Source of the DNA: Mucilaginibacter polytrichastri
GTDB taxonomy: Bacteria > Bacteroidota > Bacteroidia > Sphingobacteriales > Sphingobacteriaceae
NCBI RefSeq assembly: GCF_001911425.1
Contig: NZ_MPPL01000001.1
Span: forward strand, 2,620,784-2,684,783
Reading direction: 5' to 3'
DNA: 64,000 bases
In this document: one piece after another, positions 45,917 to 54,369 of the stretch
How the letters are laid out: every line of letters begins with the position of its first letter
Position numbering within the stretch: position 1 is the stretch's first letter
Notes under the pieces: model-generated
The model's input: only the letters and a program-made list of their open reading frames with translations
The model's database searches: none
What the model was told of the DNA's origin: nothing
Position numbers and translations under genes: made by a program

Positions 45917-45984
45917 TGATCTATATTTTAATAAAGCAAATCAAGGCATTTACGATGGTTCCAGATTTGACAAATGTCAATAAA

Positions 45985-46575
45985 TCATTTTTTTGATTTC
46001 AGTCTACTTAGCGTTTCCTGCGAAATACCCAGGTAGTCGGCAATAATTTTAGATGGCAGGCGCTGGATGAGCGAAGGATTTGTATTCATCAGCATATTGT
46101 ATTTCTGTTTGGCATCCATCGTAATCAGGCTTTCAATCCTTCTGATAGATGCGATGTATTCCCGTTCCAGATCAATACGATATATTCGTTCCCAGACGGG
46201 GAAAGTATCTAACATCTCATTAAAATCTTTATGGGTAATGTAAAGAATTTCGGAAGGTTCAACACTTTGAATGTAGGCCATAGATGGCTCCTGTAAGGTA
46301 AAACTCGGAAATGCAGTGCCTATGCAATTTTCAAAAACTAAAAACCTTGTAGACTCACGGCCTTCAGCATCCATCATATAAACCCGGAGACAGCCCTTGT
46401 TTACAAAATAACTATAAGGTGCAACTTCGCCTGCACGTAATAGTACCTCGCCACGTTTGGTTCTTCTGTGTTTAAATTTGCTGCAAAAAACCGACGTCTG
46501 CTCATCACTAACCGTAATATACTTGCTAAAATATTGTTTCAACTGCCTGTATACGTCTGCCTCCTGACCAATCAT
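45985..46575 (-). CDS. Crp/Fnr family transcriptional regulator
   Basis: A 196-residue regulator with an N-terminal cyclic-nucleotide-binding-type barrel (VLLRAGEVAPYSYFVNKGCLRVYM) and a C-terminal helix-turn-helix (SKIIADYLGISQETLSRLKSKK). No Fe-S cysteine cluster is seen, so not an Fnr oxygen sensor. It lies 68 nt upstream of the frameshifted hydrolase gene in the same direction and may control it. Confidence 0.88.
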   Translation of the reverse strand: MIGQEADVYRQLKQYFSKYITVSDEQTSVFCSKFKHRRTKRGEVLLRAGEVAPYSYFVNKGCLRVYMMDAEGRESTRFLVFENCIGTAFPSFTLQEPSMAYIQSVEPSEILYITHKDFNEMLDTFPVWERIYRIDLEREYIASIRRIESLITMDAKQKYNMLMNTNPSLIQRLPSKIIADYLGISQETLSRLKSKK

Positions 46576-46625
46576 TGCTTAAATTTAAAAAATAAGCATG
46601 AATGATACAACGATGTGTTTGATGT

Positions 46626-47354
46626 TTACAGATACAACCTCACCATTTGCCGCCACGAGCGTGGCTGATGGGCATAGTTATCCCATACATAAAATTGATT
46701 AGCAACACCCTTGTTCCAGAGTAAGTTGCTAAAATCTACGTTATTAGCTAAAAAAGGATCTGTTTGCCCAATGGCCAATATAATTTCGAGTTTAGCGATA
46801 GCATCTAAGATTTTGCCTGCTCCCATATTAGCCATAAACTGGAGCGGCATATTAAAATAAATATTATCGTTGTGATAACCATCAAAAAGGTCTTTAAAAT
46901 ACCGCACCTCGTGGGTAAGGTCATATCTGCCGCTCAAACCAACTACTTTATTAAAAAGTGCAGGGTGTTTTAGGCCCAGGTTTACAGCATGGTAGGCCCC
47001 CATGCTGCAACCGGCCACTTCTAAATAATTACTATTGTTTTTAAGCTGTATTAAAGGCAATACATCGTTTAAAATGTATTGCTCGTATTCAATGTGCCGG
47101 TTTATCCTTTCGGCAGGATGCACGTTGTGGTTATAAAAGCTTTCAACATCGATGCTATCTACACAAAAAATCTGTAATTCACCGCTGGTAATCCTATCAT
47201 TTAAGGCTGCTATAATACCCCAGTTTTCGTAATCATAAAACCGACCCATACGGGGAGGGAAAAACAATACAGCCTTGCCGGCATGGCCAAATATAAGCAC
47301 CTCCATGTCGCGTTGCAGGCTGATGCTATAATTTTTGTGATATTCCCGGTTCAT
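46626..47354 (-). CDS. esterase family protein (alpha/beta hydrolase)
   Basis: A 242-residue esterase-D-like hydrolase: nucleophile elbow GCSMGAYHA, acidic residue region IGQTDPFL, His in NYAHQPRSWRQ. No signal peptide. Distantly like predicted feruloyl/acetyl esterases (PF00756). It is 63 nt downstream of a GDSL hydrolase gene, so the pair may be one unit acting on acyl esters; substrate unknown. Confidence 0.82.
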   Translation of the reverse strand: MNREYHKNYSISLQRDMEVLIFGHAGKAVLFFPPRMGRFYDYENWGIIAALNDRITSGELQIFCVDSIDVESFYNHNVHPAERINRHIEYEQYILNDVLPLIQLKNNSNYLEVAGCSMGAYHAVNLGLKHPALFNKVVGLSGRYDLTHEVRYFKDLFDGYHNDNIYFNMPLQFMANMGAGKILDAIAKLEIILAIGQTDPFLANNVDFSNLLWNKGVANQFYVWDNYAHQPRSWRQMVRLYL

Positions 47355-47417
47355 TTTAGCGTAGCCTTCATCGATTGAAATATCCGTATTAAATATTAAT
47401 TGAAAATAAACAAATGA

Positions 47418-48014
47418 TTAACCATTAATAGCAATTTGATTATTAACAGCCTTAGCCCATAACTGATACCCTGCTGCGCTTAAATGCAGGCCATCTGTTA
47501 CAAAGTATTCTGCTTTAGGTTTACCTTCCGCATCAAGCATATCCTTAAAAACATTAATAAAATGCCAGTTATTACTACACTTTATTATTTCTGTCTCTAT
47601 TAAGTTATTGGCAAATTTAAACTGATCAACTATATTCCAGCGGCTGATACTTGGCTTTAATGATATAAAATAACAAGGGATATTACCAAATCGCGCCTGC
47701 GTTTTTATAACCAGTTGCTGAAAAAATATAAAAACTTCTTCGGGGTGCCGGCCGTCACCCAGGTCGTTATCACCTGCATAAAATACTAACCTTTTAGGCT
47801 GGTATGTACTCATAATCCTTTCAAAAAACCACACACAGGCTGCCAAGGTAGAACCTCCAAAACCAAGGTTTACGGGTTTAAGTTCTTTAAAATCAGCAGA
47901 CAAGGTAGTCCACATGCGGATAGATGAGCTTCCATAAAAAATGGTATCGCCTTCAAAACTTATTTTTAAACTATTTTTCTCCAGGCGTTTAACCTCGTCT
48001 TCGTACCAATACAT
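47418..48014 (-). CDS. SGNH/GDSL hydrolase family protein
   Basis: A 198-residue hydrolase of the SGNH fold: block I GSSSIRMW (nucleophile Ser), block II Gly in LGFGGSTLA, block III Asn in AGDNDLGDG, block V DGLHLSAAGY (Asp-x-x-His). Lacks a signal peptide. The family deacylates carbohydrates and lipids. Confidence 0.9.
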   Translation of the reverse strand: MYWYEDEVKRLEKNSLKISFEGDTIFYGSSSIRMWTTLSADFKELKPVNLGFGGSTLAACVWFFERIMSTYQPKRLVFYAGDNDLGDGRHPEEVFIFFQQLVIKTQARFGNIPCYFISLKPSISRWNIVDQFKFANNLIETEIIKCSNNWHFINVFKDMLDAEGKPKAEYFVTDGLHLSAAGYQLWAKAVNNQIAING

Positions 48015-48106
48015 TTATTCTGTGATAATCTATTAAACTTACCTTACCGGTAATATGGAAATTCTTTTTCTAAAATTCATGTTAAATTTAAAACTTAATC
48101 TAAATC

Positions 48107-48142
48107 AAAAAGCCCTGTCGCCATTCGGCAAACAGGGCTTTT
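48107..48142 (-). terminator. terminator after rpmA
   Basis: AAGCCCTGT / ACAGGGCTT perfect 9-bp stem with a 13-nt loop, followed on the minus strand by TTTTGATTT. It ends the rplU-rpmA operon. Confidence 0.8.
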
Positions 48143-48163
48143 CAAATATGTTAAGCTTAAAAA

Positions 48164-48595
48164 TTAAGCTACTACTTCTTCAGTATCTGTAGATGTTTCA
48201 GTTTTAGGTGCTTTTGGCGCCTTAGCTGCTTTTGGAGCCGGAGCTGCTTCTTCAGCAACTTCTGCTTTAGGTGCTTTTTTAGCTTTAGGCTCTGCAACTG
48301 GTGCTACAGGCGCTGCTACTTCAGCATCTTCTAATTCTTCTACATAAGGAATGATAGATACGTATGAACGATTATCTGCTTTTTTACGGAACACAACGTG
48401 ACCTGTAACTAAAGCGAATAATGTATGGTCTCTACCGATACCTACGTTTTTATCTGGATTGTGTTTAGTACCACGTTGACGAACAATGATGTTACCTGCT
48501 AATGCTGGCTGACCACCGAAAATCTTGATACCTAAACGTTTGCTATGCGACTCACGACCGTTTCTTGAACTACCGGCCCCTTTTTTATGTGCCAT
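48164..48595 (-). CDS. rpmA: 50S ribosomal protein L27 with a long Ala/Lys/Pro tail
   Basis: Residues 1-88 are canonical L27 ([20 protein letters not shown] through [19 protein letters not shown]). From about residue 90 to 143 follows a low-complexity tail rich in Ala, Lys, Pro and Glu with the repeated word KAPKA, much like a disordered extension. Most bacterial L27 proteins end near 85-95 residues. The frame is intact and ends before a terminator, so the tail is genuinely encoded. It sits 34 nt downstream of rplU. Confidence 0.95.
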   Translation of the reverse strand: MAHKKGAGSSRNGRESHSKRLGIKIFGGQPALAGNIIVRQRGTKHNPDKNVGIGRDHTLFALVTGHVVFRKKADNRSYVSIIPYVEELEDAEVAAPVAPVAEPKAKKAPKAEVAEEAAPAPKAAKAPKAPKTETSTDTEEVVA

Positions 48596-48629
48596 ATCTA
48601 AATGTCTTTTTTTAGGGTTAAACCTTTAA

Positions 48630-48938
48630 TTATAATGTGATACCAGTAATTACAATCTTGGTGAATTGCTGGCGGTGACCGTTTTTCTTCTTGTAACCTT
48701 TTCTTCTTTTCTTTTTGAAGATGATCACTTTATCACCCTTAACATGAGACATGATAGTTGCTGAAACTTTAGCTTTTGATAAATCAGCACCAAGCTGAAA
48801 TTTACCTTCGTTTTCAGCCAACAATACCTGGTCAAATTCAATACTAGCGCCTTCATCTCCCTGTAAACGGTGTACAAAGAGCTGCTGGTCTTTTGCAACT
48901 TTAAATTGCTGTCCGGCTATACTTACTATTGCGTACAT
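48630..48938 (-). CDS. rplU: 50S ribosomal protein L21
   Basis: A 102-residue L21: MYAIVSIAGQQFKVAKDQ start and the KGDKVIIFKKKRRKGYKKKNGHRQQFT rRNA-binding signature region near residue 70-95. First gene of the rplU-rpmA pair, driven by the strong promoter at 48972-49002. L21 binds 23S rRNA in the large subunit. Confidence 0.97.
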   Translation of the reverse strand: MYAIVSIAGQQFKVAKDQQLFVHRLQGDEGASIEFDQVLLAENEGKFQLGADLSKAKVSATIMSHVKGDKVIIFKKKRRKGYKKKNGHRQQFTKIVITGITL

Positions 48939-48971
48939 TGGTTAATATTATTTTGTTTAAAATTCGAGGTG

Positions 48972-49002
48972 CAAATATAGGAATAACGTTTTAAATATGC
49001 AA
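48972..49002 (-). promoter_or_regulatory. consensus promoter of rplU-rpmA
   Basis: Minus strand: TTG (49000-49002), 20-nt spacer, TATATTTG (48972-48979). The leader to the rplU start is about 27-33 nt. Confidence 0.88.
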
Positions 49003-49015
49003 CGCTGCCCGGTTT

Positions 49016-49522
49016 TTATTTATTCTGGCGGATCTCGGCTTCATCCAATACCTTTTGAATCTCTTTAATCAGTCGCTGATTGGCATCTTTTAATGATGGG
49101 TCGCCGTCAAAAGCATCATCATACAATACCTTTTTACTTTTATGGGCATAGTTAAATTCCATGTAGTAATGCGGCGAAACCACTTTTCTGGAAGTGTCAC
49201 GTGGTTGTTCATTAGCCGGGAAATCCCAAAAACCAAGGTCGGATGCTTTGCGGTGCAGAAACAATAATTCGTCTTTGTTTAAATGCAGGTGTTTTTTTAC
49301 CAGGTGGCCGTCTTTGGTCATGTACTGGTAGTCGCCTGTTTTGGAGTTGTACTGGTTAACCAAACTATCGCCTTTGCCATATTTAAATACCATCGACTGG
49401 AATTCTGCAAACTTATATGGTGCGTTTTTAATGATCATCCCATAGTAATACATGCAATACAATAGAAATGGCACAACAACACTAGCCGCAAGGACGATTT
49501 TCTTAGTACGATTAATAGACAT
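49016..49522 (-). CDS. hypothetical protein with an N-terminal membrane helix
   Basis: A 168-residue protein. Residues about 9-29 (IVLAASVVVPFLLYCMYYYG) form one membrane helix, and the rest is a soluble, presumably periplasmic domain with no recognised motif (GDYQYMTKDGHLVKKHLHL, YYMEFNYAHKSKKVLYDD). No operon partner is certain. I cannot name a family. Confidence 0.65.
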   Translation of the reverse strand: MSINRTKKIVLAASVVVPFLLYCMYYYGMIIKNAPYKFAEFQSMVFKYGKGDSLVNQYNSKTGDYQYMTKDGHLVKKHLHLNKDELLFLHRKASDLGFWDFPANEQPRDTSRKVVSPHYYMEFNYAHKSKKVLYDDAFDGDPSLKDANQRLIKEIQKVLDEAEIRQNK

Positions 49523-49562
49523 CAGTATATGTTATTTATTTTTTGTGTTAGTATCGCAAGCT

Positions 49563-49590
49563 TGTTATGCTGAGGCACTCGAAGCATCCC
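49563..49590. repeat. short REP-like element, family 2, second copy
   Basis: TTGTTATGCTGAGGCACTCG then AAGCATCC, related to the copy at 19242-19274. It lies in the 148-bp gap beside the symporter gene. Confidence 0.45.
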
Positions 49591-49670
49591 CCACATTACG
49601 GAGCGGCTACAAAGTTAATAAGATAGTTTATAGATTATTTTATTCGTGTAATGATGACAGTAAAATTAAA

Positions 49671-51068
49671 TCAATCAATTTCTATATCATCCTTTTCCGG
49701 CCCCAGTTCTCCCTCCCATTTGCTTACTACGGCAGTTGCCATAGCATTGCCAAGTACATTAGTAGCAGAGCGCCCCATATCCAACAGCGGATCTATACCT
49801 ATTAATAAGGCAAGTCCAGCTTCGGGGATACCAAATGCAGCAATAGTACCGGCAATAACAACCAATGACGCGCGCGGTACACCGGCTACGCCCTTGCTGG
49901 TAAGCATAAGAATAAGCAGCATAGACAGTTGCTGAGAAAATGCTAAATGAATACCGTAAGATTGAGCCAGGAAAAGCGAGGCAAAGGTCATGTACATCAT
50001 AGAGCCATCGAGGTTAAATGAATAGCCAAGCGGCAGCACAAAACTTACAATTTTACTGTTACAGCCAAATTTCTCCAGCTCTATTAATACGCGGGGATAA
50101 GCGGCTTCGCTGGTTGAGGTACTAAAGGCTACCAGCATGGCGTCTTTAATATTATTTACCAGTTTAAAGGCTCTTGTACGCAGTACAAAGAAACCTGCCA
50201 ATATAATAACCAGCCAGAGGATCAATAATGAGAAATAAAACTCGCTGATAAATATAGCATAGGTAGACAATACCCCTACCCCCTGCTTGGCAATAACCAC
50301 CGTAATGGCACCAAATACGGCAATAGGCGCCAGTTTCATCACATAGCCGGTTATCTTTAATATCACGTGGGCAAAAGCATCCATGGCTTTGATAACCACT
50401 GTTCCCTTTTCGCCAATGGCACCGGTTGCTACCCCGAAGAACAGCGCGAAAACCACAATCTGCAAGATCTCGTTATTAGCCATCGCCTCGATAAAGCTTT
50501 TAGGGAAAACATGGCTTATAAAATCGCGCAGCGATAAACCCGTTGTTTTAATATCAGTCCCCAAATGGCTATCCGGTAAGGGTACGTGCATGGCTTTACC
50601 GGGCTCAAACAAATTAACCAGCAGCATACCTAATAATAAAGATACCAATGTGGCACTTAAAAACCACAGCATGGTTTTACCGCCAATACGCCCAACAGAA
50701 GCAACATCGCCCACTTTAGCTACGCCAACAACCAGTGTAGTAAATACTAGTGGTGCTACTACCATTTTAATGAGGCGTAAAAAAATGTCGCTTAAAACAC
50801 TAAAGCCGGTTAATTTGTCTTCCCGTAATGTATCGTTTGTTTTACGGATGGTTACCTGTGCGGCCCTTTGTAATTTAAGAGTTTTAAAATCGGCAACGGT
50901 GGTATCCTTCATTTCAACAATGCGGGTATCAATGGCTTTAATTTGCGCATCGGCCGTGCTGATGTTATAGTTTATTTTATCTATTACCTTTACGTTATAG
51001 ATATACCCGGTAATAACACCGGCAACAAGGGCAATAAAGATAAATAAGGTAAGTTTATTTTTGGTCAT
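49671..51068 (-). CDS. dicarboxylate/amino acid:cation symporter (DAACS family)
   Basis: A 465-residue GltPh-like transporter. Signature parts are the serine-rich reentrant loop AFSTSTSEAAYPRVL, the NLDGSMMYMTFASLF segment (NMDGT-like cation/substrate site) and GVAGVPRASLVV (reentrant loop 2). An unusual feature is a charged insert of about 70 residues after the first helix (residues about 25-95, with a coiled-coil-like run DAQIKAIDTRIVEMKD), which in the family is normally short. Likely substrates are glutamate, aspartate or C4-dicarboxylates. Confidence 0.93.
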   Translation of the reverse strand: MTKNKLTLFIFIALVAGVITGYIYNVKVIDKINYNISTADAQIKAIDTRIVEMKDTTVADFKTLKLQRAAQVTIRKTNDTLREDKLTGFSVLSDIFLRLIKMVVAPLVFTTLVVGVAKVGDVASVGRIGGKTMLWFLSATLVSLLLGMLLVNLFEPGKAMHVPLPDSHLGTDIKTTGLSLRDFISHVFPKSFIEAMANNEILQIVVFALFFGVATGAIGEKGTVVIKAMDAFAHVILKITGYVMKLAPIAVFGAITVVIAKQGVGVLSTYAIFISEFYFSLLILWLVIILAGFFVLRTRAFKLVNNIKDAMLVAFSTSTSEAAYPRVLIELEKFGCNSKIVSFVLPLGYSFNLDGSMMYMTFASLFLAQSYGIHLAFSQQLSMLLILMLTSKGVAGVPRASLVVIAGTIAAFGIPEAGLALLIGIDPLLDMGRSATNVLGNAMATAVVSKWEGELGPEKDDIEID

Positions 51069-51129
51069 GCAGTATGATTAATGAGGCGAAGCTACAATTT
51101 ATTAATTTTTTGGTGAAATTTAGGTTTGG

Positions 51130-51657
51130 ATGAGTATAAACACTTACGGAATAAGGGAAATTAAAACAGAACTAAAGCATTTAAGCGCTGTGCAGTTGAA
51201 CGACTTGTGCCTGCGGATGGCAAAGTACAAGAAAGAAAACAAAGAGCTGCTATCATACCTGCTTTTTGAAGCGCATGACGAGGAGGCCTTTATTGCCAGT
51301 GTTAAAGCCGAAACCGGCATGATGTACAGCCAATTAACCAACCCAAGCTACCAGCAGGCCAAAGGTATCCGCAAGATTTTGCGGGTAATTACTAAGCACG
51401 TTAAGTTTATGGGTTCTAAGCAAGCCGAGGTTGAATTACTGATACAATTTTGTAAGGATTACCTCGATTATGCCGACCGCCGGTCGAATTATAAACCGCT
51501 GCGGCAAATTTTAATCAGGCAGCTTACCAAAATAAAGGCAGCAATTGGTAAATTGCAGGAGGATTTGCAATTCGACTATCAGCAGGAATTTAATGACCTG
51601 GTAATGGATGCCGATAAAAAGCTGAATTGGATTAACAAGTCTGAATTTTTGATGTAA
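51130..51657 (+). CDS. conserved hypothetical protein (DUF6155-like)
   Basis: A 175-residue all-helical, charged protein with no signal or membrane segment. The start (MSINTYGIREIKTELKHLS) and the KYKKENKELLSYLLFEAHDE block resemble DUF6155, a call from memory. Function unknown. A gene for an ECF sigma factor follows after 53 nt, so they might be co-transcribed. Confidence 0.6.
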   Translation: MSINTYGIREIKTELKHLSAVQLNDLCLRMAKYKKENKELLSYLLFEAHDEEAFIASVKAETGMMYSQLTNPSYQQAKGIRKILRVITKHVKFMGSKQAEVELLIQFCKDYLDYADRRSNYKPLRQILIRQLTKIKAAIGKLQEDLQFDYQQEFNDLVMDADKKLNWINKSEFLM

Positions 51658-51710
51658 CATATCGGCCGGCCCGATGTCTAAAACTTAAACTAAACAATAA
51701 ATAATCACTC

Positions 51711-52208
51711 GTGGCTGATAAAGATGCTGCCTTCAAGCAAATATTTGAAGCTAACTCCAAAAAGATATACCATTTGTGCTATGGTTACACCGGTGACGAT
51801 GACGCCGCTAACGACCTTTTGCAGGACACGTTTTTAAAAGTGTGGCAAAACCTGGATAAGTTTCGCAACCAGGCACAAATTTCAACATGGATTTATCGTA
51901 TTGCGGTTAACACTTGCCTTACTTACCTGCGATCTGAAAAACGACAGGCTAAAGATGAATTAACGCCACTGCTTGCGGATACGCGCCGGGAAGAACTTTC
52001 GGACAAAAATGAGCAGGTGGCTTTACTGTATAAATGTATCTCGAAGCTGGAAGAGACGGAGAGGATTATAATAACGATGGTATTAGATGAGATGCCATAC
52101 CCCGAAATTGCTGAAATTTCGGGTATATCAGAGGGGAACCTGCGCGTGAAGATTTATCGTATTAAACAAAAATTAACCGACTTATTTAACCACTATGAAA
52201 GACTTTGA
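51711..52208 (+). CDS. ECF-type RNA polymerase sigma factor
   Basis: A 165-residue sigma-70 group 4 factor starting with GTG at 51711. Region 2: IYHLCYGYTGDDDAANDLLQ then DTFLKVWQNL; region 4: CISKLEETERIIITMVLDE, then YPEIAEISGISEGNLRVKIY. Its last 14 nt overlap the next gene, a membrane protein that may act as its anti-sigma partner. Confidence 0.94.
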   Translation: MADKDAAFKQIFEANSKKIYHLCYGYTGDDDAANDLLQDTFLKVWQNLDKFRNQAQISTWIYRIAVNTCLTYLRSEKRQAKDELTPLLADTRREELSDKNEQVALLYKCISKLEETERIIITMVLDEMPYPEIAEISGISEGNLRVKIYRIKQKLTDLFNHYERL

Positions 52209-52785
52209 GCATTTGATGTCGGTTTGGCAGGCACAGCCGGCCAACGATCAGCTTTCGGTGGACGAGGTGCTGAAACAAGTAAAAAAGGGCATTGGCAGTA
52301 TAACAGCCAAGCTTTTCTGGGGCATTGTGGCCATGATAGCGCTTACCGTTTATACATTTGTGGTATTATTCTTTTTCACTTTTAAGCTTTGGGAAACTTA
52401 TGCCGGTATAAGTGTAATGTTTGTTACCATGCTGCTTTATTTAACCCTTATTTTAAGGCACTATCGCATACTGCACAAACGTGACTTAACTGTTAGCCCT
52501 ACAGAATACCTGAACACCCTGAAAGAATACCAAAAGCAACGAGCAGCCCTGGCAGGCTGGTTCTATTATATTTATGTGATACTGATAAGCGCCGGTTTAG
52601 CTTTATACCTGTTCGAGATATTAGAACATGCGTCTGTTTTAAAACGCACGATGATTTATAGCTTTACCATAGTATGGGTACTTTTTTTAACCTTTTACCT
52701 AAAACGCCGCATATTTAAAAGCGAAGAAGAAAAACTAGATTTGATGATAGAACGGTTGGAGCGATTGGAAACACAATTTGAATAA
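52195..52785 (+). CDS. membrane protein overlapping the sigma factor gene, possible anti-sigma partner
   Basis: A 196-residue protein with four predicted helices (about 38-60, 70-88, 120-140, 153-172), a cytoplasmic-looking N-terminus of about 35 residues (FEHLMSVWQAQPANDQLSVD) and a charged C-terminal coil. It lacks a recognisable zinc anti-sigma motif or FecR domain. The 14-nt overlap with an ECF sigma gene suggests coupled translation, and many such pairs are sigma/anti-sigma. Role inferred from context only. Confidence 0.75.
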   Translation: MKDFEHLMSVWQAQPANDQLSVDEVLKQVKKGIGSITAKLFWGIVAMIALTVYTFVVLFFFTFKLWETYAGISVMFVTMLLYLTLILRHYRILHKRDLTVSPTEYLNTLKEYQKQRAALAGWFYYIYVILISAGLALYLFEILEHASVLKRTMIYSFTIVWVLFLTFYLKRRIFKSEEEKLDLMIERLERLETQFE

Positions 52786-52790
52786 TTGAT

Positions 52791-52882
52791 TTGTCATGCT
52801 GAGTTGCAGCGAAGAATCTTCTTCAACATACTTTACACTTGTAGATCGAAGAAGATTCTTTACATGCGTTCAGAATGACAAG
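52791..52882. repeat. dispersed inverted repeat, copy 2
   Basis: Left arm TTGTCATGCTGAGTTGCAGC then GAAGAATCTTCTTC; right arm GAAGAAGATTCTTT...CGTTCAGAATGACAA is imperfectly complementary. It fills the gap between the membrane protein and the GNAT gene and ends 8 nt before the GNAT start, so it would form part of that gene's leader. Confidence 0.75.
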
Positions 52883-52890
52883 TATTGAAT

Positions 52891-53412
52891 ATGAGCACGC
52901 TTATCATCCTCAAAAGAATCGAACTCAACGAAGTTCAATCTTTATTAACGATTAGCCGCGAAATGTTTTTCACGGCTTTTGCGCATTTAAATAATGCGGA
53001 TGATATGGCAGCTTATGCAGCCAAAGCTTTTACGATTGAAAAGTTAAGCGATGAACTTAACAACCCGGATTCGCATTTCTATTTTGCTTGGTTAGATGAG
53101 CAGATAGCTGGGTACATGAAGCTCAATACCAACAATGCCCAAACCGAATTACAGGATACTAAGGCCTTAGAAATAGAACGCATTTACGTTGATGCCCGTT
53201 TTCAAAACAGGCAGATGGGTAAACAACTGCTACAATTTGCTACCGAAAAGGCCATAAAATATAAATGCAGCTACATTTGGTTGGGTGTTTGGGATGCCAA
53301 TCACAATGCCATCCGTTTTTATGAACGCAACGGCTTCCAGATCTTCAGCAGCCATGACTTTATGCTGGGGAATGATTTGCAGACAGATTTATTATTGAAG
53401 AAAACGTTATAA
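52891..53412 (+). CDS. GNAT family N-acetyltransferase
   Basis: A 173-residue acetyltransferase from ATG 52891; a TTG two codons earlier is possible. The acetyl-CoA loop is in RIYVDARFQNRQMGKQLLQF (pattern Q/RxxGxG/A-like) and the C-terminal block is WLGVWDANHNAIRFYERNGF. The usual substrates are small amines or protein N-termini; not resolvable here. Confidence 0.9.
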   Translation: MSTLIILKRIELNEVQSLLTISREMFFTAFAHLNNADDMAAYAAKAFTIEKLSDELNNPDSHFYFAWLDEQIAGYMKLNTNNAQTELQDTKALEIERIYVDARFQNRQMGKQLLQFATEKAIKYKCSYIWLGVWDANHNAIRFYERNGFQIFSSHDFMLGNDLQTDLLLKKTL

Positions 53413-53473
53413 ATAAGGTATATAACCTATGTTGCCCCTATTAAAAGGGTGCGTATATTATTACAATAACTCA

Positions 53474-54343
53474 TTAAATCAGCTTATTACTATTCAGTTT
53501 AGGGGTTTGACTGGCGTTAACCTGGTAGGTTGAGATCTGGTTATCCTCCCCTACTTCTACAATGCGGTAACCTTTGTATTCTGTACCCCAATTACCCCCA
53601 AAATGCGAATCGAACAGGTGCGGAAATTTATTGGCTCCTGTATATCTGATCCCATCCAGGGTATGGTCGTGCCCGTGGAAAGCTGCTTTAATGTTTGGGT
53701 AAGCGTGCAGCAGATCAACAGTTTCCGGGCAATCTAAAAATATAGACTTTTCCTCAGGCAGCCATTGGTGCGGCGCAATGTGCAGTATGGCAAATACAAT
53801 AGCTTTGCTTTTAAATTGCTCAAAGGATGCCTTCAGGAAGGCATTATCGGGGCATACATACTCTCCTCTGGTATTGGCGGTATTGGCAAAGACAAGGCCG
53901 ATGTCGCCATGCTCTACAGTGTATTTATCCTCATAGCCGAATACGCTTTTCCAGATCTTGCCATCGGCCCAGTCATGGTTACCGGGGATGGTGTAATAAG
54001 GTACAGCCAATTTATCCAGATAGGTTTCCTTCACCTTGGGTAACAGATCCGGGCGATTGTGCACTAAATCGCCATTTACGATCACAAAATCAAGGTGATT
54101 GGTATGATGCTCTTTATTAATCCAGCCAATCATATTGTGGTAAAAGGTATCAGAATCGGTATCGGGCTGTGCATAGTGCCCATCTGAAACCAGCGCAAAA
54201 CGCAGCTTAGTTTTGCCGGCTGCCTTAACCGGCTTATGATTGTAATTGCTATCGGCAAATGAATTAAGAGCGGGCAATAAATTAATCCCCGCTATACCTG
54301 CAGTTATTCCGGCTTTAATAAACGTACGACGTTTGTTACTCAT
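53474..54343 (-). CDS. Tat-exported metallophosphoesterase
   Basis: A 289-residue calcineurin-like phosphoesterase. Twin-arginine signal NKRRTFIKAGITAGIAG, then metal motifs VSDGHY, NGDLVHNRPD, PGNHDWAD, AILHIAPH and FHGHDHT in the family order. Cofactored enzyme in the periplasm, substrate unknown (nucleotides, sphingomyelin or phosphodiesters). It is 26 nt downstream of a phospholipase C gene, likely one operon for lipid-phosphate use. Confidence 0.9.
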   Translation of the reverse strand: MSNKRRTFIKAGITAGIAGINLLPALNSFADSNYNHKPVKAAGKTKLRFALVSDGHYAQPDTDSDTFYHNMIGWINKEHHTNHLDFVIVNGDLVHNRPDLLPKVKETYLDKLAVPYYTIPGNHDWADGKIWKSVFGYEDKYTVEHGDIGLVFANTANTRGEYVCPDNAFLKASFEQFKSKAIVFAILHIAPHQWLPEEKSIFLDCPETVDLLHAYPNIKAAFHGHDHTLDGIRYTGANKFPHLFDSHFGGNWGTEYKGYRIVEVGEDNQISTYQVNASQTPKLNSNKLI

Positions 54344-54369
54344 TTTAGGTATAGATAAAAGATCAGATA

